Position numbers and translations under genes: made by a program
The notes under the pieces: model-generated
Seen by the model: only the letters and a program-made list of their open reading frames with translations
Told to the model about the DNA's origin: nothing
Database searches by the model: none
In this document: in pieces, positions 36,701-42,236 of the stretch
How positions within the stretch are numbered: position 1 is the stretch's first letter
How the letters are laid out: every line of letters starts with the position of its first letter
Origin: Clostridiaceae bacterium AF10-41
Lineage (GTDB): Bacteria > Bacillota > Clostridia > Clostridiales > Clostridiaceae
Assembly (NCBI GenBank): GCA_027686065.1
Contig: JAQCTH010000033.1
Coordinates: 1 to 42,236, forward strand
DNA length: 42,236 nucleotides
Direction of reading: 5' to 3'

Positions 36701-39634
36701 TTCATTTCCATAATTATCTTTTAACTTACTTATATTAAAGTTAATTATTCCTTGTGTATCTTCTGTTTTAATAGTATAAACTATCTCATATGATTTTTCC
36801 GAAGTGCTAGTTGCTATTATTTCATTGCCTAAAATATTTACTTTAGGTGTTTCAGATAATACCTTACTTGATGTAAATCTAATCTTAATAGTATCTCCTG
36901 CCTTAGCATAACTTTTATTACTATTGCTAGATTCTATAGATACTGATGTTGCAACTGGTGGAATATTATCTTTAATATTTATAGTCATTTTAGCATTTTC
37001 TGAATAATCATATCCATCAAATCCTTGATAAATCAATGTTGAAGTTCCTACAAAATCTTTTGTTGGAATAAATGTAATTTTTGAAATGTCGGAAATTAAA
37101 ATTATATCATTTACTTTAACATCTACTTCATTGTTAAGAAGTTTCCCATTTGAAGGTAATGAAATAATTTTTATTGATACTTCATCACTATTCTCAATAT
37201 CGCTATAGTTAGATGTAAAATTATCCTCTTCAAATTGTACAGTTTGATTTATATATCCAATTTTCTCAAAATCTTTTATTATAGGAGCATTATTTGGCAA
37301 TGCTTTAACTTTAACATTAAATGTTTTTGTTGAAGTCACTCCATTATTATATAAGGTCGCAGTTAAGGTTACTGTTTTATCTCCAGATAGGAATGCTGGT
37401 CTTGAAACTTTTCCAGCCTGTGTTATTAATGCATCACTTGATTTCCATCTAACTAGAGTATTATTAGTTCCCGTAGTAGGTAATCCTAAGTTTTTAGTAA
37501 CACTATCTGCATTATCTCCTTGAGCATATATTATAGATACATCTCCACTTGCTTCATTTACTTGACCTTGTACATCTTTCACAGTAAAAGTTCTTGAAAA
37601 ACTTTCTGACCAAATTGTGGTCTTCACTTTTAATGAAACTGTGTACTGTCCTTCTTCTTTAGCAGAAAAATCAAGCATTGGAGTTGCTCCTGAATATACT
37701 ACTTTTCCATCTTTCTCTACAGTCCATAATCTATCAGTTATTGTCTTGCCCTGAGGATCATAACTATTATCTACTATAGTTATATCCTTCATTAAAGGCT
37801 TATAGAATATTGATGGTGTTAGTATAAAGTTAGCTAATGGTTTTTCTGTATTATCAGTTTTAGTTGAAATATATTTAACTAAAGGGATGCTTAAGGCATC
37901 ATCATAATCCTTAACTGTAAGTTCAACTAAATATTGTTTATCAGCCTCTAAATTTTGATCAATTTGTCCATTAATCCAAGTACTTGATGAAGCTTCTCTC
38001 CATCTCCATATCTTTTCCTTGATACCCCTATCTTCTTGACCCTTAGCATCTTCATCATAAGAGCTTTCATTAATTGATACAGTATAAGTGCCATTTGAAT
38101 TCGCTATATTAGCATCAAAATTTGCTATGGGCCTTCTATGAGCATATACTTTATTTGGACTAACTATATTATCCTTAAAGGTTATATCGTATTCACCAAC
38201 CTTTTCAAATATCATATCTAGATTGTCCATATACTGCCCATCAAATGTTGCTTTACCCATATTATTTTCATAATATTCTTCATTATGATTTAGCTTCCAT
38301 CCACCATAAGGATATTGATCATCTGCAGTATTCTGCTTTAGACTTTCTGGATTTACATCCACATCCATGGGTTGTCCAACTAATACCTTAGTTTCTCCTG
38401 AACTTTCTTGCTTTAAGTTATCATAGATATACTTGGCTATCTTATTTATTGATGCTGCATAATCTGAATTATCAACATAAAGCCCATGTCCATCATTCTT
38501 AGCTATTAAATCATCTGCTTCAGATTTATTAGCATTTGTTCCCCATCCTAGATAATGTATATTTTCGCTGATTATCCTTGATTGAATTTCTGAATATGTA
38601 TTTGCATTAAGAAAATCTTCATCAGAAGTATCATTTAAGTTAACAACAAATCTTTTTGAATTTAAATCCCATTTAGGCTGTCTTAATAAATCCTTAAATT
38701 TAACAACATTAGTAGTTTTCATTGATAAATTATTAAATGAGAAATAAGATAACTCATTACAACTATGCTTTGTGTAACTAGCTATTGGTCCAAAGCTATT
38801 TCCAAACTTGGAATCTAACTTTTCTGAATTTATAGTCTTATTTCCATTATCCCACATACTAATAGAATTTTCGTCAACCTCTATCTTTATGGTATGATTT
38901 TTTGAAGGATCTTTTTGATATCTTTTAACTAATGTTATTCCTGTATAACTTGACAATGGTACATAACCATCAAAATTATGAAAATTATCAACATTTATTG
39001 CATTAATCTTGTAAAGTGATACTCCACTTTCTTCGAATAATATGCAATATCCACTTAGGAGATTATTTTCAATTTTAGAATTAAATAAAAATCCGCCACC
39101 TTCCATACTATGATAGCTTATCCCACTTTCGTTGATTTCAAAATCAAATGTTTTCTTTGAAGTAGAATTATTCTCCATAAACATAAAATCTTTATAGGAT
39201 GGTTTACCATATCCATAAAATGTTATGTTTTTACCTGAATTTTTCACTATAATATGCTGATTATTAGCCGGATTCAATTGTCCATCTCCATTTGGATAAT
39301 TGTCTTCTCCCCAATTGCCTTTATGATCATATATCTTCCAGGCAAAGGTATCTTCTGCACTTACTTCTTTTGCGCTTAATCCTGTTATTTTTATTCTTGA
39401 ATCATTTACTCCAAGTTCTTGTAACTTGCTTTTCAAATCTTTTTCAAAATTCGATGGATCTACATTTGAATCTTCAACAGTAAGAACTATATCCGCATTA
39501 TATTGAGGCTTTAAAGAAATACTTACATTGTTATCTTCTGCTTTAACAATATTTCCAACATCAATTAGATTACTAATAAATAATGTTGCTAATATTAATG
39601 CTATGCTTTTTCTCCTTTTTTTATTTCCTCTCAT
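33788..39634 (-). CDS. Giant multidomain cell-wall surface protein (adhesin-like)
   Basis: A 1948-residue exported protein. Residues 1-32 are a signal peptide ending VKA. The N-terminal 270 residues look like a lectin/LamG-type beta sandwich (GGGFLFNSKIENN, HTIKIEVDENSI). PKD- and Ig-like domains follow to about 780, then a cadherin-like domain (about 785-885). Six tandem 66-residue Ig-like repeats lie at about 996-1390, each with FNEG, LNGK and DKAGN motifs. A CnaB/carboxypeptidase-like domain, a Big_1 invasin-like domain (about 1476-1580) and two more CnaB-like domains follow. The end is a sorting signal: LVNTG at 1914-1918 (codons 33881-33895), a hydrophobic segment and RRKSIIK. LVNTG differs from LPXTG at the proline. 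ATG 39634 follows AGGAGGAGG. It is downstream of a kinase/BTAD-regulator pair. A role in adhesion or matrix binding is inferred from the domains. Confidence 0.88.
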   Translation of the reverse strand: MRGNKKRRKSIALILATLFISNLIDVGNIVKAEDNNVSISLKPQYNADIVLTVEDSNVDPSNFEKDLKSKLQELGVNDSRIKITGLSAKEVSAEDTFAWKIYDHKGNWGEDNYPNGDGQLNPANNQHIIVKNSGKNITFYGYGKPSYKDFMFMENNSTSKKTFDFEINESGISYHSMEGGGFLFNSKIENNLLSGYCILFEESGVSLYKINAINVDNFHNFDGYVPLSSYTGITLVKRYQKDPSKNHTIKIEVDENSISMWDNGNKTINSEKLDSKFGNSFGPIASYTKHSCNELSYFSFNNLSMKTTNVVKFKDLLRQPKWDLNSKRFVVNLNDTSDEDFLNANTYSEIQSRIISENIHYLGWGTNANKSEADDLIAKNDGHGLYVDNSDYAASINKIAKYIYDNLKQESSGETKVLVGQPMDVDVNPESLKQNTADDQYPYGGWKLNHNEEYYENNMGKATFDGQYMDNLDMIFEKVGEYDITFKDNIVSPNKVYAHRRPIANFDANIANSNGTYTVSINESSYDEDAKGQEDRGIKEKIWRWREASSSTWINGQIDQNLEADKQYLVELTVKDYDDALSIPLVKYISTKTDNTEKPLANFILTPSIFYKPLMKDITIVDNSYDPQGKTITDRLWTVEKDGKVVYSGATPMLDFSAKEEGQYTVSLKVKTTIWSESFSRTFTVKDVQGQVNEASGDVSIIYAQGDNADSVTKNLGLPTTGTNNTLVRWKSSDALITQAGKVSRPAFLSGDKTVTLTATLYNNGVTSTKTFNVKVKALPNNAPIIKDFEKIGYINQTVQFEEDNFTSNYSDIENSDEVSIKIISLPSNGKLLNNEVDVKVNDIILISDISKITFIPTKDFVGTSTLIYQGFDGYDYSENAKMTINIKDNIPPVATSVSIESSNSNKSYAKAGDTIKIRFTSSKVLSETPKVNILGNEIIATSTSEKSYEIVYTIKTEDTQGIINFNISKLKDNYGNESENISNTTDNSHVIVDTIAPVIDGAIEGRSYKPGVIITSNEGTISLNNLPFVSGSKIDRDGIYTAIAVDAAGNSSQLSFEVDGVPPVISNVEDNTNYNVSVNPIFNEGTALLNGKEFISGAQVSKEGTYNLVVTDRAGNVSTVTFAIDKTPPVIQDVLEGGQYNKDVNPTFNEGTATLNGKPYNSGTSITNEGTHTIVVMDKAGNKSEVTFIIDKTAPIITGAEDGKYYNNDRRVEFNEGVALLDEKEFTSGTTIKDEGEHLLTVVDAAGNQSSIKFVIDKTNPEIYGVENEVSYKDKVVITFNEGEALLNGSKFNNGAEVIEEGTYTIVVTDKAGNSTTKTFVIDKTKPVVTKIKDGETYKEDMTPEFNEGIATLNGKPYTPGTKIDKDGEYALVVTDNAGNETVVKFTIDKSMPLTLNINGKVYSSKGVVENAKIILVDVDGRIVDTTTSSKDGSYSFKNEKVGLYKVVANKEGTEQSVDVNLQPSKPTDKEKVVDIYLSKYRVIITADPNSIVGDGEDKTTLKVTVLDENNNPVPEKSVTVEVSNGSLLNGDTVVTDKDGNALFTLQSSKVTGDEMVTVTVSAKVNGLDVPVQNNAVLHFAPGSIKGVVVDNNTGLPISDAVVEVSKDFDNNGIPEFYAKVTTKSDGKYKIAIPKGNVIYDVKITKPIKIGNQTKMITFHQKTNAGAVTSEGKENYNASNTVTGLLLLKDPNGDIKSINNYSNYKVMIVDENGNSVSGITEEVNLNDEVNDGIFNFSGLEKNKVYYANVYYNLANGLKIEVGSSKIKVNNDGEINIATCLIDPYGDITDKETGKLIAGAHVKLYYANTERNKEKGIKPDTLVELPTVNDFPPADNLNPQFSDINGKYAWMVFPYTDYYIVATADGYEKYVSGTISVEEEIVRHDIQMTPIKTIDNIDNNTDKGNVENTKYDSLVNTGSSFDSKLLIVLGAMMIASGIFVYRRKSIIK
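35464..36646 (-). repeat. Six tandem 198-bp coding repeats in the surface protein
   Basis: Six copies of about 66 codons encode Ig-like modules. Each begins with a P-V/I-I segment, contains an (F/S)NEG turn and an LNGK-type loop, and ends in AGN...F.IDK. The first copy is the most diverged (SNEG, EVDG). DNA identity is visible but imperfect, so the array is old rather than freshly expanded. Confidence 0.85.
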
Positions 39635-39790
39635 TTTTCCTCCTCCTTCTTTATTAAATTTTTATACCTTTATATATTATATTATTGCTCTAAACAAATT
39701 CTAAACATTTTATATCTATTAATAGTAATTATTATTAAATACTTATATATATAATAAATTTTTAATAACTAGTCTATAGAATAAAATAAA

Positions 39791-39813
39791 AAAAGCTCTA
39801 AATTAGAGCTTTT
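39791..39813 (-). terminator. Terminator of the kinase/BTAD regulator operon
   Basis: An 11-bp perfect stem (AAAAGCTCTAA with TTAGAGCTTTT) with a 1-nt centre; on the minus strand a run of seven T follows. It overlaps the final codons of the regulator and separates it from the surface-protein gene, which must have its own promoter in 39635-39790. Confidence 0.75.
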
Positions 39814-40915
39814 CTTTAAGTTTATTATAATAATCTATTAAATTTCTATTTAAATCAAATCCATACTTTTCTTTAGCTATTTTATTTGCTTTTAAAAATT
39901 GTTTATTCAAATTATGTATATCATTTTTATCATAATATAATTTAAATAAAAGCTTAACTCCCAAATCAAAATATGGATCAACTTCAATTATTTTCTCTAA
40001 ATGTTCTGTAGCTTTAGTATAATTTTCTATACTTATATAATATTCACCCAACTTCCTAAGTAACTCTAAATATTTATCTTTAATATTTTCCAATGTGCTT
40101 ATAGCCCATATATATCCTTCATCTTCTAAATAATCGCCTTTATATAAATATGATATACTTTCATAAGTTCTTATATTTGACTCACTTATTTCATAACTAG
40201 TATATAGATATTTTTTATATATCAATATATCACAATCTAAATTAATCTTATTCATTGTATAACAATTATTTGCATATTTTATACAATCATCATAACCTGT
40301 ATTTCTTAATATTTTTCTTATCCTATAAATTGAACTTTGTAGATATATTAAAGCATTCTTTATATCTATATCTTGCCATAAATCTTCTATTATCTTCTCT
40401 TTATGAATTGGTGTATCTATATTTTCAATTAAATATGCAAATAGCTCTTTATCCTTTAAAGTCCTCCATTTTATTGGAGTATTATTTATTATAACCTCGA
40501 ACTTGTTAAAAGTTTTTATCTTTACAAGTTTATTTTCTTCTGTTGAAGTTTTATCTACTATTTTCAGGATTTTCTTTAAAGATTTTTCTACACGTTCTTT
40601 TCTTACTGGTTTTAATATGTAATCTATAGCATTGACTTCAAAAGCTTCTAATGCATATTGATTATATGCAGTTATAAAGACTATTTCCATATTAGGCCTT
40701 ATGCTACTTATCTTCTCTGCTAATGTTACTCCATTCATACCTGGCATATCTATATCTAAAAAAGCTACTTGTATATCATTATTTTCAATTATCTCTAGTG
40801 CTTTAAATGGATTACTCTCTGTAAATATAACCTTTATACTGTTAAAGCTTTCAATAATTTCTTTAACTTCTTCAATAGTATTTTCCTCATCATCAATTAT
40901 TATGGATTTTATCAT
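39803..40915 (-). CDS. Response regulator with winged-helix and BTAD (SARP-like) output
   Basis: A transcription factor of about 370 residues. The receiver (1-120) has the phospho-acceptor Asp54 in AFLDIDMPG, the switch Thr in VFITAYN and the lysine in ILKPVRKE; it is of the LytR/AgrA-like class. A winged-helix domain follows (about 135-225, with LKDKELFAYL and IYRIRKIL). The last 140 residues form a TPR-like BTAD domain (YKGDYLEDEGYIWA, TEHLEKIIEVDPYFD). Receiver plus SARP-type output is well known in actinobacteria and less common in clostridia. ATG 40915 or 40918 follows AGAGGTG; an ATG at 40930 lies within that site. It starts 23 bp after the kinase stop. The surface-protein gene downstream is the obvious candidate target. 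Confidence 0.88.
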   Translation of the reverse strand: MIKSIIIDDEENTIEEVKEIIESFNSIKVIFTESNPFKALEIIENNDIQVAFLDIDMPGMNGVTLAEKISSIRPNMEIVFITAYNQYALEAFEVNAIDYILKPVRKERVEKSLKKILKIVDKTSTEENKLVKIKTFNKFEVIINNTPIKWRTLKDKELFAYLIENIDTPIHKEKIIEDLWQDIDIKNALIYLQSSIYRIRKILRNTGYDDCIKYANNCYTMNKINLDCDILIYKKYLYTSYEISESNIRTYESISYLYKGDYLEDEGYIWAISTLENIKDKYLELLRKLGEYYISIENYTKATEHLEKIIEVDPYFDLGVKLLFKLYYDKNDIHNLNKQFLKANKIAKEKYGFDLNRNLIDYYNKLKEKL

Positions 40916-40940
40916 CATTTCACCTCTCATAAAAAGTTTC

Positions 40941-42236
40941 TTAATAAATTGGAATTTTTATTTCTACCTCTGTTCCATACCCTATAGTACTTTTCATCGA
41001 TAATCCTTTTCCATATGCTCTAATTAATCTACTATTAATATTCTTTATTCCAACTCCAGCTTTATCATCTTTCCCATTCATTATTTTTTCAATTTTTTCT
41101 TCTGATACCCCTATGCCATCATCTGTTATATTTATAATCAAATTATCTAAGTTCCTATATATTGTTATATTTATATTTCCTCCTTCCAATTTATTTAATA
41201 CTCCATGTCTTATGGCATTTTCAACGATGGGTTGTATTATTAGTGAAGGGATTTTTATATTTATATCATCTTCTATATGAAAATTCACTTTAAGTCTACT
41301 CTTAAATCTTTCTTTTTCTATTGCCACATAAGCCTTAGTAAGTTCTATTTCTTTTGATAATGTAACTAAGTTGTCACCTGCACTAAAATCAAAACTATTT
41401 CTTAAATAATCACTAAAATCCAGAAGTAATTCCTTTGCTCTAATTGGATTCCTTGTTATTAATGATGATATAACACTTAATGCATTAAATATAAAATGTG
41501 GTTTTATTTGAGCCTTTAAAAATGCCATTTCCGAATCTATTAAAGCAGATATAGATTTTCTGAGTTGTATTAATGTATGAACTCTTGCTTTAAGTTCGCT
41601 TATATCATATGGTTCAACAAGTACATCTGTGGCCTCTAAATAAAGGGCTAATGATATATTTTCTTGATATGCTTTATCAACTATCATAAGTATAGGCAAA
41701 CTTATAGAATCATATTTACTTCTTACTTCTCTTAATAAATTATACCCTGATGTATTTGGCTGAAATGAATTAATTATTAGCAGATCATTTTTTATTCCTT
41801 TATCTATTAAATCAATTAACTCTTCAGAGGATTTTATATTATTTACAGTGTATCCTTCTTTTTTTAAAGAATTATTAATCACTTTATTGTTAATTTCATT
41901 AGCTTCTAAAAGTAATATTGAATCATTCGCGTGTTTATTAACATTTATATTTTCATTTTGTACTACTATTTGTTCTTCTATATGGCTATTTGTGTATTCA
42001 TTAATTTTATCCATATTATTGATAGTTGGTAAAATAACTAAGAATTCTGTTCCTTGTTCAATTGTAGAACTAAATTTTATTTTTCCTTCATGAAAATCTA
42101 TTATTCTACTTGATACCCATAAACCTATATCAGATCTTTTTGTATCAGTATATATCCTATTATTCCAATTTATATCTTTCATGCTATTAATTATAAATTC
42201 TCTATCCTCAACATATAATTCTTTATTTCTTATAGA
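40941..42236 (-). CDS. Double histidine kinase with degenerate receiver (cut by window edge)
   Basis: The frame stays open past an internal ATG at 42182 to the window edge, so the N-terminus is missing. Counting from that ATG, residues 1-52 are the end of a first kinase ATPase domain (DIGLWVSSRIIDFHEGKI). Residues 87-205 are a receiver whose key positions are lost: N138 replaces the phospho-Asp, EA replaces the acidic pair, and E190 replaces the conserved Lys before Pro. Residues 210-413 are a second, LytS-type kinase with H229 in KPHFIFN, the N-box NAIRHG, DDGIGV and GVGIKNINSRL. The upstream part probably includes a 7TM or similar membrane sensor and the first kinase core. Operon with the BTAD regulator. 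Confidence 0.85.
   Translation of the reverse strand, partial: SIRNKELYVEDREFIINSMKDINWNNRIYTDTKRSDIGLWVSSRIIDFHEGKIKFSSTIEQGTEFLVILPTINNMDKINEYTNSHIEEQIVVQNENINVNKHANDSILLLEANEINNKVINNSLKKEGYTVNNIKSSEELIDLIDKGIKNDLLIINSFQPNTSGYNLLREVRSKYDSISLPILMIVDKAYQENISLALYLEATDVLVEPYDISELKARVHTLIQLRKSISALIDSEMAFLKAQIKPHFIFNALSVISSLITRNPIRAKELLLDFSDYLRNSFDFSAGDNLVTLSKEIELTKAYVAIEKERFKSRLKVNFHIEDDINIKIPSLIIQPIVENAIRHGVLNKLEGGNINITIYRNLDNLIINITDDGIGVSEEKIEKIMNGKDDKAGVGIKNINSRLIRAYGKGLSMKSTIGYGTEVEIKIPIY

Noticed and set aside
40941..42182. Treating the kinase as complete from the ATG at 42182
   Set aside because: The frame is open upstream to the window edge, and the coding sequence at the ATG is inside a kinase ATPase domain, so the gene is truncated by the window.

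Overview
The window reads as chromosomal DNA from a low-GC Firmicute, most likely Clostridium sensu stricto. The basis is the strong AT bias, the AGGAGG-type ribosome sites with many TTG/GTG starts, and an anaerobe's gene set: pyruvate formate-lyase, rubrerythrin, and a lactate dehydrogenase/Etf complex whose EtfA carries an iron-sulfur domain. I do not assign a species. Almost all genes lie on the minus strand, as expected for one replication arm. The plus-strand exceptions are sod, the DUF1576 pair and pflB. There are no rRNA or tRNA genes, CRISPR arrays, insertion sequences or prophage modules.

Layout, left to right. 1-1372: a two-component pair, with the kinase cut by the window edge. 1584-2303: an exported Mn-type superoxide dismutase. 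2511-6500: an MsmK/UgpC-type sugar ABC ATPase, a small membrane protein and a HelD-like helicase. 6617-9317: a DUF3006 - signal peptidase I - FtsH-paralogue operon. 9460-11602: lysA and an unassigned TIM-barrel protein. 11767-13365: a DUF1576 membrane protein with a small soluble partner. 13464-15286: amidase, Nudix hydrolase and sfsA. 15287-15792: a gene-free stretch with seven DnaA boxes. 15793-19231: a DUF3892 protein, then a histidine kinase / response regulator / TerB-like operon. 19552-26398: rubrerythrin, the fruRKA fructose PTS operon and a divergent pflB. 26548-29881: MntR, a Rieske FAD oxidoreductase overlapping a tocopherol-cyclase-like gene, and a small Cys-rich membrane protein. 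30085-33477: lctBCD (EtfB, ferredoxin-EtfA, FAD lactate dehydrogenase). 33788-42236: a 1948-residue cell-wall-anchored surface protein, a response regulator with a BTAD/SARP output, and a double histidine kinase with a degenerate receiver, running off the window.

How the genes fit together. Central carbon functions (fructose uptake, lactate oxidation coupled to Etf bifurcation, pyruvate formate-lyase) sit beside oxygen defence (exported SOD, rubrerythrin, MntR). Three separate two-component systems are present. The last one is probably linked to the giant surface protein that follows it. The parts that look least described are the DnaA-box cluster far from dnaA, the double-kinase/BTAD/surface-protein cassette, and the overlapping Rieske-oxidoreductase/tocopherol-cyclase-like pair.

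Start sites were moved where a ribosome site clearly favours an internal codon (sod, ugpC, rbr, fruA, pflB, lctD, the BTAD regulator); the shift is explained in each entry.
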